Positions 25,820 to 35,170 of a DNA stretch of 64,000 bases are shown here, piece by piece. The notes under the pieces were generated by a model, which was given only the letters and a program-made list of their open reading frames with translations, had not been told where the DNA came from and ran no database searches. This DNA is from DASYKT01 sp035995185 (GTDB lineage Bacteria > Acidobacteriota > Blastocatellia > Pyrinomonadales > Pyrinomonadaceae). A program made the position numbers and the translations under genes. Numbering within the stretch: the first letter of the stretch is position 1; each line of letters begins with the position of its first letter. Where the stretch lies: the NCBI GenBank assembly GCA_035995185.1, contig DASYKT010000022.1:160219-224218 (forward strand), written 5' to 3'.

Positions 25820-28800
25820 ATGAAATCGTATCGATCGCTTATCTTAGCAGTAGCCGCACTTCTAATAACAACCACCTGGGTTCCGGCTCAAAAAACACGC
25901 GTTATCAAGAGCAGCGCAACGGCCCTCGCCAGCCGCGTTGAAACCTTTGACAGTAAAGACGGTCAGGATGCCAAGGTCTCGGAGGCCAAGGAAGGTGTCT
26001 TGCTGGGCGATCTCGCCCCGGAAATTGCCAGCACAAACAATTATGTATTTGTGGGCGCCACTAACGGCTCCTTAACGAATATGACGTCCGGCACGACTAC
26101 CCTGCTGGCGGCAAATACCGACGATACCGCTTCCCCTATAACGAATATCGGATTTGATTTCTACTTCCAGGGCATTCGTTATTCTACATTCGCTATCAAC
26201 GATAACGGCCTCCTGCGACTGGGCGGAGCAGCTCAGGTCAGCACGCCATATCAACCGCTGGCCCAGGCCGGGCTTCCGATCATCACTGCTTACGGCGCCG
26301 ACCAGCGCACCCATACAACAGGCCAGGTCCGCTTCAAAGTGACCGGATCGGCGCCTAATCGGGTCCTGACCGTTGAGTGGTTCAATAATCAAGCGAACTT
26401 TAACGCAGGCGGCACGGCCGACCTGACCTACCAGGTAAGATTGTACGAAACAACGGGCGTGATCGAATTTGTCTACGGCACGATGACGATGAGCGTTGCC
26501 GGCGCGGCAAGCACCGATTCACAAGATCCGCAGATCGGTTTTTCTTCGAATAACGCCGCCAACACCGTTGGCTCCATTGTCGCTCCGCAAACCGGAATAC
26601 CGGCGCCGACCTATAACGGCACATCGGCCGTACCGGGAGCAAATCTATACACAGCGGGCGCTATCACAACCTTAAGTAACGCTGTCGATGGCTCGCGCAG
26701 GATATTTTCCTTTACTCCGCCAATTCCGGTAGCGCCGAGCAACAATGGCGTGACCGGCATCACTTCCACGGGGCTGACGGTGAATTGGAATGATCTTTCC
26801 AGCAACGAAGCTCTGTTTGCGGTCTATCGTTCCACCGATAACATTAACTTTACGTTTGCGGGAGTGGCATCGGAAAACGGAACCTCCTTTATAGATTCTG
26901 GCCTGGTGCCGAGCACGAACTATTTTTACAACGTCTATTCCGTGACCGAGGGCGCACTTAGCGCGACACCGGCCTCTTTCTCAACAGCAACGGGCGCGGC
27001 GGGTAACGACACCTGTAACGGCGCCGGCGGTAATTGGAATACGCCGGGAACCTGGACGGATGGAAGTGTTCCGACGGCAGGCGATAACGTCACCATCGGA
27101 AGCGGCTGTACCGTTACGATCGACATCGGCGCTTTGGCGCTCAACGTAACGGTTCAAAACGGCGGCATCCTGCAATATGAAGCAGGGATAGCCAGAGCTC
27201 TGACCGTGGGCGCAAACGTAACTATCGACAGCGGCGGAACTTTCCAAACGGCCGCCAGCGGCCTGATCACAGGCCATACGCTTAATTTCCCGGCGGGTAA
27301 TCTGATCAATAACGGTACGCTCGATTTCAGCACCAGTGGCAACAATGCCGGCGCAACGATCATCTTTACCGGCCTTAACAACAGTACTATCAGCGGTACC
27401 GGTGCAACGACCGACATTCGCGCGATCACTGTCAATAAAGGAACCAGCAGCACCAACTCGGTGGAACTATTAACCAGCAACTTTACGGTGCAAGGTGTGA
27501 ACACCGACGTGGCGGGTTACCTTACCCTGACGAACGGTACGTTCAAGATCTCCGGAACCTTTACCATGACCAACCGGACGTTCACTTCGGCGACGTACTC
27601 GATCGGAGCAACGACGCAGTTCTGGCTGAACAATCCGAATTACACGGTGGCCGGCCAGGCCGGCGGCACTACTACGTCCAACAACGGCATTCTCCGCATG
27701 ACGCTGGGTGTCTATAATATCGGCCTAACCGGCGCTGATGGTATGGGCGGCGGCACCGGGGCCAGCTTTATCGTTGAAGGCGGCACGATCAATGCCACCC
27801 GCATCGATCCGCAAAACGCCGTCAGCTTTACCATGTCCGGCGGAACGATCAATATCAGCCCGACGACCGCCAGCACCCGCAGTAATTTCGGATCGTTCGA
27901 GCTGTTTTCGACCACTTCGACGTTCATTATGAGCGGCGGCACGATCAACCTGATCCAGGCTGCTGTGGCGGCAACCCCGATCGACCTGCAGATCCGCAGC
28001 GTTTCGACGATAACGGGCGGCGTGGTCAATGTCGGCACGGGCGCGACCGTGACCAACTTCCTCTTCCGCCTGCGCGGAAACCTGCCGAACTTCGTGGTGG
28101 ACAATACTACGAACAACAAGACGGTGAACTTTACCGGTACGGCCCAAGTCAATAGCCTCGGCACGTCGACCATCAACTCAGGTGCGACCTTGAATCCGAT
28201 CGGGCTGCCATGGGTCATTGTCGGTTCATCGGTGATTAATAACGGATCGATCGTTGTCAATACCGCGGGGGGACGATTCTACCTTCTCGGAACCGGCCCG
28301 CAAACCTATTCGGGTACTGGTACCACTACCATAATCTCCGCGGGAGCCGTCGATCTGACGATGGATAATCCGGCGGGGCTGACCATCGACCCGGGCGCCG
28401 GGCCGTTCATTACACAACGCGTCAACTTCTTCCGCGGCGGCATTACCAACGCCAACAAGATAACCATCGGCAACGGCGGAACTTCGGTGGGCGTAATGCA
28501 GTACGGATTGGCGGCCTCGATAAACACTGCCGGCAACTTTGATGTAGCTCCGGTCTTTAATATCGGAAGCGGCGGGCAAACACTGCTCTACGCGCAGGAA
28601 GGAACGGGCCGTACGACCGGGCCGGAGATTCCCGCGACCCGCACCGTTACGGCGATGACCGAAAACAACACCAACGGCCTGACCATTGCGGGCGGCGACC
28701 TGACCGTCACCGGCGCCATGACGCTGACCAACGGAGTCATCCAAACCGGTACTAATATACTGTTCCATAACGGAGCAGCTACGCGCACCGGCGGCTTTGT

Positions 28801-29509
28801 GGACGGAAATCTGGGACGCAGCTATACAGCAACCGGCTCCTACACTTACCACGTCGGCCAGGGTGCTTACACGCCGCTGACGGCTAATATCACCACCCTG
28901 ACCACTAATCCTTCGATACTGACGGCAAGGTCGTTCAATAACACGCTCGCCGGATTCAGCCCGACCCAGTCGCTCTCGCGCAACTGGAGCCTGGAAGAAA
29001 CCGGGGACCTGACCGCCACGCTGACCTTCGTCTATGACATAGATGCGAACGACGTCAACGGAACCGAGTCCGACTATCGCATCTGGAAGCGGGAGGCTAA
29101 CGGAACTGCCACCGATATGTGCGGCGCGCCGTGCGTCACGCCGGGCACTAATACGCTCGGGCCGCTGGCCGGAGTAACGGCCTTCTCGCGCTGGACGGGT
29201 GCGGAAGCTATCACGCCAACGGCAGCGGATGCTAATATCAGCGGCCGCGTTATGACGTCGTCCGGCATGCCGATCGCCAATGTCAAGGTCGTCCTCAACG
29301 GAGGGGATCTGCCGGGGCCGGTCATTGTCTATACGGGACAACTCGGCTATTACAACTTCGAGAACCTGCCGGTGGGACAGAACTACGTGATAACGGTGAA
29401 GTCGAGAAGATTTAACTTCTCTAACCCGAGTCATCTGATCAACCTGCAGGACAGCATCTTCAGCGAAGACTTTATTGCAGACCCGGACAGCTTTAGGCCC
29501 GGGCGATAA
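25820..29509 (+). CDS. Large secreted beta-rich surface protein (Fn3, G8-like, repeats)
   Basis: A 1229-aa secreted protein. Signal peptide: LILAVAALLITTTWVPAQ. Residues 70-290 form a beta-sandwich-like region (FDFYFQGIRYSTFAINDNGLLRLGG, typical of acidobacterial surface proteins); 295-385 looks like a fibronectin type III domain (VAPSNNGVTGITSTGLTVNWNDLSSNEALFAVYRS). After CNGAGGNWNTPGTWTDGSVPTAGDNVTIGSG, a G8-like opening, a long run rich in Gly/Thr/Asn (about 420-1010) resembles a right-handed beta-helix. The C-terminus (about 1140-1229) is a carboxypeptidase-regulatory-like domain (ISGRVMTSSGMPIANVKVVLNG ... YTGQLGYYNFENLPVGQNYVITV). Likely an adhesin or matrix component. Terminator at 29530. 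Confidence 0.8.
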   Translation: MKSYRSLILAVAALLITTTWVPAQKTRVIKSSATALASRVETFDSKDGQDAKVSEAKEGVLLGDLAPEIASTNNYVFVGATNGSLTNMTSGTTTLLAANTDDTASPITNIGFDFYFQGIRYSTFAINDNGLLRLGGAAQVSTPYQPLAQAGLPIITAYGADQRTHTTGQVRFKVTGSAPNRVLTVEWFNNQANFNAGGTADLTYQVRLYETTGVIEFVYGTMTMSVAGAASTDSQDPQIGFSSNNAANTVGSIVAPQTGIPAPTYNGTSAVPGANLYTAGAITTLSNAVDGSRRIFSFTPPIPVAPSNNGVTGITSTGLTVNWNDLSSNEALFAVYRSTDNINFTFAGVASENGTSFIDSGLVPSTNYFYNVYSVTEGALSATPASFSTATGAAGNDTCNGAGGNWNTPGTWTDGSVPTAGDNVTIGSGCTVTIDIGALALNVTVQNGGILQYEAGIARALTVGANVTIDSGGTFQTAASGLITGHTLNFPAGNLINNGTLDFSTSGNNAGATIIFTGLNNSTISGTGATTDIRAITVNKGTSSTNSVELLTSNFTVQGVNTDVAGYLTLTNGTFKISGTFTMTNRTFTSATYSIGATTQFWLNNPNYTVAGQAGGTTTSNNGILRMTLGVYNIGLTGADGMGGGTGASFIVEGGTINATRIDPQNAVSFTMSGGTINISPTTASTRSNFGSFELFSTTSTFIMSGGTINLIQAAVAATPIDLQIRSVSTITGGVVNVGTGATVTNFLFRLRGNLPNFVVDNTTNNKTVNFTGTAQVNSLGTSTINSGATLNPIGLPWVIVGSSVINNGSIVVNTAGGRFYLLGTGPQTYSGTGTTTIISAGAVDLTMDNPAGLTIDPGAGPFITQRVNFFRGGITNANKITIGNGGTSVGVMQYGLAASINTAGNFDVAPVFNIGSGGQTLLYAQEGTGRTTGPEIPATRTVTAMTENNTNGLTIAGGDLTVTGAMTLTNGVIQTGTNILFHNGAATRTGGFVDGNLGRSYTATGSYTYHVGQGAYTPLTANITTLTTNPSILTARSFNNTLAGFSPTQSLSRNWSLEETGDLTATLTFVYDIDANDVNGTESDYRIWKREANGTATDMCGAPCVTPGTNTLGPLAGVTAFSRWTGAEAITPTAADANISGRVMTSSGMPIANVKVVLNGGDLPGPVIVYTGQLGYYNFENLPVGQNYVITVKSRRFNFSNPSHLINLQDSIFSEDFIADPDSFRPGR

Positions 29510-29529
29510 ACGAGCTTAGCTCATTGACC

Positions 29530-29566
29530 GAAAGGGTGAATGTTTCTGACATTCACCCTTTCTTGT
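29530..29566 (+). terminator. Rho-independent terminator after the large secreted protein
   Basis: A 14-bp perfect stem GAAAGGGTGAATGT / ACATTCACCCTTTC with a 5-base loop, followed by TTGT. It starts 20 bases after the stop codon. Confidence 0.8.
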
Positions 29567-29583
29567 AACCGCGAACGATATAT

Positions 29584-30006
29584 ATGAGTGATGCCTATGA
29601 TCTTCAGCGATTTGTAGAAGCCCAGGAACCGGTTTACGAAACAGTGCGCGCGGAATTGCAAAACGGACGTAAGGCAAGCCATTGGATGTGGTTTATTTTT
29701 CCTCAAGCTAAAACTCTTGGCACCAGCTATATGGCAAAGAAGTTCGGAATTTCTTCGCAAAAAGAGGCTGAAGCTTATCTGCAACACAGTATCCTGGACG
29801 CCAGGCTGCGAGAATGCGCCACGCTGGTAAACGCTGTTCAGGAAAGTTCGTCCGTGGAAATTTTCGGCGAAGTCGACAGCAAGAAATTCAGGTCTTGCAT
29901 GACGTTATTTGACCATGTCGCCCCGCAAGATATTTTTAAAGATGCCCTGCAAAAGTATTACGGAGGTGAACCAGATCCGCTGACCTTATACTTTTTAGGA
30001 GTGTGA
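29584..30006 (+). CDS. DUF1810 family protein
   Basis: A 140-aa protein with the whole DUF1810 signature: YDLQRFVEAQEPVYETVRAELQNGRKASHWMWFIFPQ near the N-terminus, GTSYMAKKFGISSQKEAEAYLQH, and RSCMTLFDHVAPQDIFKDALQKYYGGEPDPLT at the end. The family is of unknown function, cytoplasmic and about this length. It stands alone. The start matches other members. Confidence 0.9.
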   Translation: MSDAYDLQRFVEAQEPVYETVRAELQNGRKASHWMWFIFPQAKTLGTSYMAKKFGISSQKEAEAYLQHSILDARLRECATLVNAVQESSSVEIFGEVDSKKFRSCMTLFDHVAPQDIFKDALQKYYGGEPDPLTLYFLGV

Positions 30007-30007
30007 C

Positions 30008-30048
30008 GAATAGAGATTTTAATTCGTGTTATTTGTGTAATTAGTGGC
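30008..30048. repeat. CCACTAAT repeat, half copy
   Basis: Right arm and centre only: GAATAGAG, then ATTCGTGTTATTTGTG and TAATTAGTGGC. The left arm is missing; the DUF1810 stop codon is directly upstream, so the element may have been cut by a boundary at the gene. Confidence 0.6.
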
Positions 30049-30057
30049 GAATAAAGC

Positions 30058-30096
30058 CAAAAAAAGACAGGCTCAAAATGCCTGTCTTTTTTTTCG
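30058..30096. terminator. Bidirectional terminator between DUF1810 and citrate synthase
   Basis: An 11-bp stem AAAAGACAGGC / GCCTGTCTTTT with loop TCAAAAT; T-tracts lie on both sides (T8 on plus, and T's after the stem on minus). It serves the convergent gene pair. Confidence 0.85.
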
Positions 30097-30109
30097 TTGA
30101 CGATCGTCA

Positions 30110-31258
30110 TTATCGCTGATCTATCGGAACATATTTCTGATCGCGGGCCCCGATATATTCGGCGCGCGGTCGGATCAGCTTATTGTTCGCGTATTGTTCG
30201 AGAATATGTCCGGTCCAGCCGGAGATGCGGCTGACGGCAAAGATCGGTGTGTATTGATCGAGCGGGATGCCCATCAGGTAGTAGGTCGAAGCTGAGTAGA
30301 AATCGACGTTCGGAAACATTCCTTTTTTCTCATGCATCAGCTTTTCGATCTTCTGCGACATTTCGAACCACTTCATCTCGCCTTTTTTCTCGCCCATGTG
30401 CTGCGAATATTTGCGCAGCCAGGTGGCGCGCGGGTCTTCGGTTTTATAAACGGCGTGGCCGATACCCATGATCTTGCGCTTGGCGGCCAGCGCTTCGTCA
30501 AGCCAGCCGTCGACCTTGTCCGGGTCGCCGATCTCAATCAGCATCTTCATCACGTTGGTGTTTGCTCCGCCGTGCAGCGGGCCTGCCAGCGCCGCGATGC
30601 CGGCCGTGACCGCGCCATACACGTCCGCTAAGGTGCCCGAAACCACGCGGGTGGTAAAGGTCGAAGCATTCAGTTCGTGATCGGCATGAAGTATCAGGCA
30701 GACGTCGAAAATGTGAGCTTCGTCCTCATCCGGCATTTCGCCCTTCAACATATAGAGGAAGTTGGTCGCGATACTAAGATCTTTTTTCGGAGCGATCGGC
30801 TCTTTGCCGTTGCGGATCTGTTCCCAGGCCGCAACCAGCGTCGGCAATTGCGCCGTCAGCTTGATGGCCGTTTTCATGGCAGTTTCCGCGTCGGTGCCGT
30901 GGCCGTCCTTGTCGTAAAAATCCAGCGATGAAACCGTCGTCCGGAGCACGTCCATGGGGTCGGCTTCCTTCGGAAAGGTCTTCATCATCGTGATGACTTC
31001 CGCCGGCACGTCGTAATGCGCCCGCAGATCGTTTTCCAGCGCGTCCAGCTCGTCCTTTTTCGGGAGCCGGCTGTTCCAGAGCAAAAATACAACTTCTTCA
31101 AAAGTAGAGTTTGTGGCGAGGTCGTGAATATCGTAACCCTGATAGATCAGCACGCCGTTTTCGCCGTCAACGTCGCCGATCTTAGATTGGGCAGCAACTA
31201 CTCCGCGTAATCCCGCGGCCGCAGCGCTTGCTGCACCTGATTCTTTAGCAGTATCCAT
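30110..31258 (-). CDS. gltA: Citrate synthase
   Basis: A 382-aa enzyme condensing acetyl-CoA and oxaloacetate into citrate, the entry step of the TCA cycle. Motifs: YQGYDIHDLA at the N-terminus, LILHADHELNASTFTTRVVSGT (catalytic His), PLHGGANTNVM and GIGHAVYKTEDPRATWL (oxaloacetate-binding His and Arg), and DFYSASTYYLMGIP (catalytic Asp). Its length fits the short, Gram-positive-like type; the 2-methylcitrate synthase group shares it, so PrpC cannot be fully excluded. There is no prp gene nearby. GAGGAAC precedes the start, and a promoter is at 31301. Confidence 0.95.
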   Translation of the reverse strand: MDTAKESGAASAAAAGLRGVVAAQSKIGDVDGENGVLIYQGYDIHDLATNSTFEEVVFLLWNSRLPKKDELDALENDLRAHYDVPAEVITMMKTFPKEADPMDVLRTTVSSLDFYDKDGHGTDAETAMKTAIKLTAQLPTLVAAWEQIRNGKEPIAPKKDLSIATNFLYMLKGEMPDEDEAHIFDVCLILHADHELNASTFTTRVVSGTLADVYGAVTAGIAALAGPLHGGANTNVMKMLIEIGDPDKVDGWLDEALAAKRKIMGIGHAVYKTEDPRATWLRKYSQHMGEKKGEMKWFEMSQKIEKLMHEKKGMFPNVDFYSASTYYLMGIPLDQYTPIFAVSRISGWTGHILEQYANNKLIRPRAEYIGARDQKYVPIDQR

Positions 31259-31300
31259 TGTTGATGTTCCTCAAATAACTATTTATTAGACCAATATTTA

Positions 31301-31329
31301 AAAATATCAAAAGGTTTTTTAAGTGACAA
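31301..31329 (-). promoter_or_regulatory. Sigma-70-type promoter for citrate synthase
   Basis: On the minus strand: TTGTCA (31324-31329), 17-base spacer, TATTTT (31301-31306), about 43 bases before the start codon. Confidence 0.45.
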
Positions 31330-31368
31330 GTTAATGCTTGATTTTAAGCACATTATATTACGAAAATC

Positions 31369-32136
31369 TTAAAAACGCGCTAAAACCTTCTCTCCCGTCT
31401 CGACATTCAATATATTTGCCGCGGAATCCTTAAAAGCCGATATTTCCAGCGATCCGGTGCTTCCGAATATCATGAACGGCTCTTTCCCTTCTGCCTCGGC
31501 ATAAAACTTCTGCAGCCTGGTGATCTTTCTTCCATTAATCTCAAGATGAAAACTTTCCGGCAAAAGTTGTTTGTCAAGATTGGTAACACAGTTGCCGAAC
31601 CTGTCTATATATACGATCTCGCCCTGCCACTTGTTTTCGGTTATTTGAACCGGTTTGGGGATCTCAAAACGCACAAAATCGGTGATCTCATCGCCCATTT
31701 CCTCCGGAAGGGCGCCTTTTGACAGCCACCCGGCAACCGGCGCAAAGACATCCCGCCCGTGAAAGGTCCGGCTGACAGGCGTACGGAAAAAGCGGTCTTT
31801 GTTGAGTTCGAAAACTCTGATACCCGGCTCAGCCGCGTAGATAAAGCTCAACAGGCCGTTGTCAGGCGCAATAAAGTAATAGTCGTCAGTGACCGCGAGA
31901 ATGGCCCGGCGATCAGATCCCACGCCCGGATCGACCACGCTCAGATGAATGGTCCCCCGCGGAAAATCCCGGTAGCAGGCGAAAAGATTAAATCCCGCGG
32001 CGCCCGTATCCTGCGGCCCGATCTCGTGCGTGATATCGATTATCTGCGCGGCTGGGTCGAGCGAAAGGATCACGCCCTTCATCGCGCCGACAAAAGAGTC
32101 TTTAGTACCGAAATCTGTTAAAAGGGTAATTATCAT
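31369..32136 (-). CDS. SAM hydroxide adenosyltransferase (DUF62)
   Basis: A 255-aa enzyme of the fluorinase/chlorinase superfamily. Members without the halide loop split S-adenosylmethionine into adenosine and methionine using water/hydroxide. Signature: ITLLTDFGTKDSFVGAMKGVI at the start, GTIHLSVVDPGVGSDRRAI (the family's D-P-G-V-G), ITHEIGPQD, FIAPDNGLLSFI, FHGRDVFAPVAGWLSKG and YIDRFGNCVTNL. The Asp/Arg/His set used in the hydroxide-activating enzymes appears present. No halide-binding loop of the fluorinase type is seen, so halogenation is unlikely. Confidence 0.9.
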   Translation of the reverse strand: MIITLLTDFGTKDSFVGAMKGVILSLDPAAQIIDITHEIGPQDTGAAGFNLFACYRDFPRGTIHLSVVDPGVGSDRRAILAVTDDYYFIAPDNGLLSFIYAAEPGIRVFELNKDRFFRTPVSRTFHGRDVFAPVAGWLSKGALPEEMGDEITDFVRFEIPKPVQITENKWQGEIVYIDRFGNCVTNLDKQLLPESFHLEINGRKITRLQKFYAEAEGKEPFMIFGSTGSLEISAFKDSAANILNVETGEKVLARF

Positions 32137-32145
32137 TTATTTTTT

Positions 32146-32301
32146 GCCACAGAGTTCACAGAGCGCACAGAGGAGGAAAATTTACAGGGATAGACAGGAT
32201 AAATGGGATTAAAACATATTGCATTCTTATCTTAATATCCTTTTATCTCCTTCATCCCTGTAAAATTCTCTTTTCTCTGTGTTCTCTGTGAACTCTGTGG
32301 C
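32146..32301. repeat. 156-bp hairpin element (CCACAGAG / CAGGGAT type)
   Basis: Outer arms GCCACAGAGTTCACAGAG and CTCTGTGAACTCTGTGGC are perfect complements; inner arms (TTTACAGGGAT / ATCCCTGTAAA) continue the hairpin, with an AT-rich centre. Repeats of this wording are known from many unrelated genomes. It sits between two genes on the minus strand. Confidence 0.75.
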
Positions 32302-32314
32302 TAATTTAAAAACC

Positions 32315-32364
32315 ATTATCCACGAACTGCCGCGAATTTTCATCCGTTGCCGTTCGTGGATAAT
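32315..32364. repeat. Hairpin with ATTATCCACGAAC arms
   Basis: ATTATCCACGAAC at the left and GTTCGTGGATAAT at the right, 13 bp perfect, 24-base centre. It is directly next to the element at 32146-32301 and belongs to the same style of repeats, without T-tract. Confidence 0.6.
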
Positions 32365-32393
32365 TTGAGCCACGATAATTCAGGAGGAAGTGA

Positions 32394-33476
32394 TTATCGT
32401 ATCTGCGTCTCGTAAACCGTTCTCACACGAAGCTGTTGGCCCTGGGTAAGCTTGATATGCTTGCCGCGTTCGACCACGACCGCGCCCACGCCAAAAGCCG
32501 CGCCCATGGCCGCGCCAACCCCGGCGCCTACCGGCCCGGCAACTATCGCCCCGATAACCAATCCGGTACCGGTCGCTGCGCCGACCTTGACCGCATCGGG
32601 CTTGATACTGCTCTTGCCCAAGGCTGCGCCTTCATTATCGACTTTCTTGACGTTGTCGCCTTTAACCGGTAAAACCTCGGTTAAAAGTGCATTCAAATTA
32701 GACCAACGCTCGTTATTTAAATGTATCTGACCGAAAGACAGCTGCAGTTCGGCGCGTTTTTTGATGCGGCCCGGTTTGGTGACCTTGTCCACGCGGCCGT
32801 CAATGATCGCGCCACTAAGCTCATAAGGTGAAACCACCTTTGCCTGGAATTTATCGCCCGCCCGGTTTTCGCTGGTCGTCACAGGGCCCATGAGTTCAAC
32901 GATCAACTCGGTGTCTTTTGGAATGATGACGATCTGGCCGTCCAGCATTGCCGGGATCGGCGCCTGGGCGATGGCATCAGTCGATGGCGTAGTTTGGACT
33001 GACGGCGACGTATTCTCCGTATTAACTGCCGTGGTGTTTGTGTTTTCGGTCGGAGCAGCGGTCGCCGTCGAGTTGTTGTTAAGCACCGGGCCGTTTATGG
33101 CCGGCGTAGTGGTGCCGCGTTTTTTGATCTCTACCGGAAGGGTCGAATCAAAATCGCGTTTCTCAAAACCTGTGCTATAGCCGCTTTCAAAACCCTGCTG
33201 GTAACCATCGCGGTAATCTTCCAGCGTCCCATACGATTTGGAAAAGGCGCGGTCGGCCTTGCCGTATTCATTATGTGTTTGAATATTTCGTTCTAAATTT
33301 TGAGTGACATCGCGATAACCGGCCATATAGCCGTCGGAATAACCTGTGCGATAGCCACGCTGTAAAGCGATTCTGGAATCTTGAGCGGGAGCGCTCTGAA
33401 TTGCGAAACCAAGGAAAGTTGCGGATACGAGAGTTACATTCAAAACTATAGCTAAAGAGCTACGGATAAGCTTCAT
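32394..33476 (-). CDS. Exported glycine-zipper protein with Tyr/Gly-rich N-terminal repeats
   Basis: A 360-aa exported protein. Signal peptide: IVLNVTLVSATFLGFAIQSAPAQ. Residues 35-105 are unusual: RGYRTGYSDGYMAGYRD, YRDGYQQGFESGYSTGF, a repeated aromatic-Gly pattern spaced 4 residues apart, as seen in some coat or cell-surface helices. A Thr/Asn/Pro linker (about 125-170) is followed by a beta-rich domain (DGQIVIIPKDTELIVELMGPVTTSENRAGDKFQAKVVSP), resembling TrbI/conjugation-like beta domains, and a C-terminal Gly zipper (GTGLVIGAIVAGPVGAGVGAAMGAAFGVGAV), probably a membrane hairpin. GGAGGAG precedes the ATG. Function unknown. Confidence 0.7.
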   Translation of the reverse strand: MKLIRSSLAIVLNVTLVSATFLGFAIQSAPAQDSRIALQRGYRTGYSDGYMAGYRDVTQNLERNIQTHNEYGKADRAFSKSYGTLEDYRDGYQQGFESGYSTGFEKRDFDSTLPVEIKKRGTTTPAINGPVLNNNSTATAAPTENTNTTAVNTENTSPSVQTTPSTDAIAQAPIPAMLDGQIVIIPKDTELIVELMGPVTTSENRAGDKFQAKVVSPYELSGAIIDGRVDKVTKPGRIKKRAELQLSFGQIHLNNERWSNLNALLTEVLPVKGDNVKKVDNEGAALGKSSIKPDAVKVGAATGTGLVIGAIVAGPVGAGVGAAMGAAFGVGAVVVERGKHIKLTQGQQLRVRTVYETQIR

Positions 33477-33527
33477 ATCTCCTCCAATTTATTAAAGAAC
33501 ATACCGATAAACGGCTTTGTTGGTAAG

Positions 33528-33556
33528 GTTATACAGTATAACTTAAAGAAAAACAA
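33528..33556 (-). promoter_or_regulatory. Sigma-70-type promoter with a palindrome over the -10 box
   Basis: On the minus strand: TTGTTT (33551-33556), 17-base spacer, TATAAC (33528-33533), about 52 bases before the start of the glycine-zipper gene. A 15-base perfect palindrome, GTTATACTGTATAAC (33528-33542), covers the -10 box and is a possible operator. Confidence 0.45.
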
Positions 33557-33744
33557 GAGTAATTATGCACATGCTAAATTTTTCTGTGGAAATCTATTCG
33601 GAAATATTTTTTTCATTTTTTCTTATCTATTGTAATAATACGAGTTACGCGAAAAGCCTTGTGGTCGACCTTCGCGGACATACTATATTTTGTATAAAAA
33701 AATAAAGCATGTGAATAAAAACTCATCCTGTTTCGACCTTTATT

Positions 33745-33773
33745 TTGGACAAATTCGGGTTTTCCGCTAGAAT
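33745..33773 (+). promoter_or_regulatory. Sigma-70-type promoter for the M16 peptidase operon
   Basis: TTGGAC (33745-33750), 17-base spacer, TAGAAT (33768-33773), 48 bases before the start at 33821. The rest of the gap 33477-33820 holds only the opposite promoter; I see no gene or repeat. Confidence 0.55.
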
Positions 33774-33820
33774 CTTTCCAATCGGTGTTTTTCAGTAAAC
33801 TTGTTTTGCAGAGGTTGAGA

Positions 33821-35170
33821 ATGAAGCTCATATTGTTGGTGTCGGTACTGGCTGTGATAGGTCTGGGGATCACTGCGCAGGCCCAATCCCGCAAGGTTTT
33901 TCCTTACAATTACACTATTGATGACCTGCCTAACGGGCTGCGGCTCATCGTTATTCCGACGGATTATCCAAATCTGGTTTCGGTTTATACGGTCGTGCAG
34001 GCCGGCTCGCGCAACGAGGTCGAAAAAGGCAAGAGCGGCTATGCGCACTTTTTTGAACATCTTATGTTCCGCGGCAGCGAAAACTACCCGGCGGGAATGT
34101 TCGACAAGATCATGCAAAAGGCCGGCGCTTCGAGCAATGCTTACACCAGCGACGACCGCACCGTGTATCACGCCACCTTTGCCAAGGAAGACCTGGAAGG
34201 GATCATCAAGCTCGACGCCGACCGCTTCCAGCATTTGAAGTACACGGAAGAGCAGTTCAAGACCGAAGCCGGCGCCGTACTCGGCGAATACAATAAGAAT
34301 ATTTCCAGCCCCTTTACCAAGCTTTATGAGGTAATGCGCGAAACGGCTTATAAGAAACACACTTATTCGCACACCACGCTGGGCTATGTCGAAGATATCC
34401 GCGACTTCCCTAACCAATTTGCTTATAGCTGGGAATTCTACAATCGTTTTTATCGCCCGGAATACTCCACCGTCATAGTGGTCGGCCAGGTCAAACAGGC
34501 TGATGTGTTGGCAATGGTCAAAAAATACTACGGGGATTGGAAACGCGGCGATTATGTCGCCCAGATCCCGCGCGAGCCGGAGCAGGAAAAGGCCCGGAAA
34601 GAGCACATCGATTGGCCGTCACCGACGCTTCCGCTCCTGGCGGTAGCCTATCGCTCGCCGAGCTATTCCGACACCGCCAAGGATAAAGTGGCGCTGGACC
34701 TGCTGTCGATCATCGCTTTCGGGGAAAATTCCGATATTTATCAAAAGCTGGTGCTGGAAGAGCAAAAGGTCGATTTTGTCGGCGGTGAAGCCGAAGATCA
34801 CGTCGATGGCGAGCTTTTCGCCGTGCTTTCCCGTGTGAAAGAGGAAAAGGACGTCGAATACGTCCGGGACGAGATCCTTAAGACCTACAAGCGCTATACA
34901 ACCGAATTGATACCCCAGCAGAAGCTCGATGCGACGCGTTCGCGCCTGCGCTACGGCTTTGCGGTGGTCATGAACAGCAATGATGCCATTGCCGGCGCCA
35001 TCGCGCCTTATGTCGCCTTTAAGCGCACGCCTGAGACGATCAACGATCTCTACAATATGATCGAAAGCCTGACGCCCGAAGACATCCGGCATTATGCGCA
35101 GCAGTATTTTAGCGAAAAAAATCAAACGATCGTTACCTTGTCATACAAAAAACAGGGAGGTGACGAATAA
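33821..35170 (+). CDS. M16 zinc peptidase, catalytic subunit
   Basis: A 449-aa exported insulinase-family peptidase. The signal peptide is LILLVSVLAVIGLGITAQAQS. The inverted zinc motif HFFEH is present (residues about 75-80), followed at the usual distance by the third-ligand Glu region (FKTEAGAVLGEYNK). It is a half-size M16 subunit, with the second domain at about 230-440. The start at 33821 places the signal peptide first; 12 residues upstream are open but have no RBS. Its stop codon overlaps the next gene's ATG, so the pair is translated together and is likely to form a heterodimer. Confidence 0.92.
   Translation: MKLILLVSVLAVIGLGITAQAQSRKVFPYNYTIDDLPNGLRLIVIPTDYPNLVSVYTVVQAGSRNEVEKGKSGYAHFFEHLMFRGSENYPAGMFDKIMQKAGASSNAYTSDDRTVYHATFAKEDLEGIIKLDADRFQHLKYTEEQFKTEAGAVLGEYNKNISSPFTKLYEVMRETAYKKHTYSHTTLGYVEDIRDFPNQFAYSWEFYNRFYRPEYSTVIVVGQVKQADVLAMVKKYYGDWKRGDYVAQIPREPEQEKARKEHIDWPSPTLPLLAVAYRSPSYSDTAKDKVALDLLSIIAFGENSDIYQKLVLEEQKVDFVGGEAEDHVDGELFAVLSRVKEEKDVEYVRDEILKTYKRYTTELIPQQKLDATRSRLRYGFAVVMNSNDAIAGAIAPYVAFKRTPETINDLYNMIESLTPEDIRHYAQQYFSEKNQTIVTLSYKKQGGDE

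Noticed and set aside
28226..29434. 402-codon minus-strand frame inside the large secreted protein gene
   Set aside because: Antisense to a gene with signal peptide and domains; Arg/Gly/Ala-rich shadow typical of GC-rich third positions.
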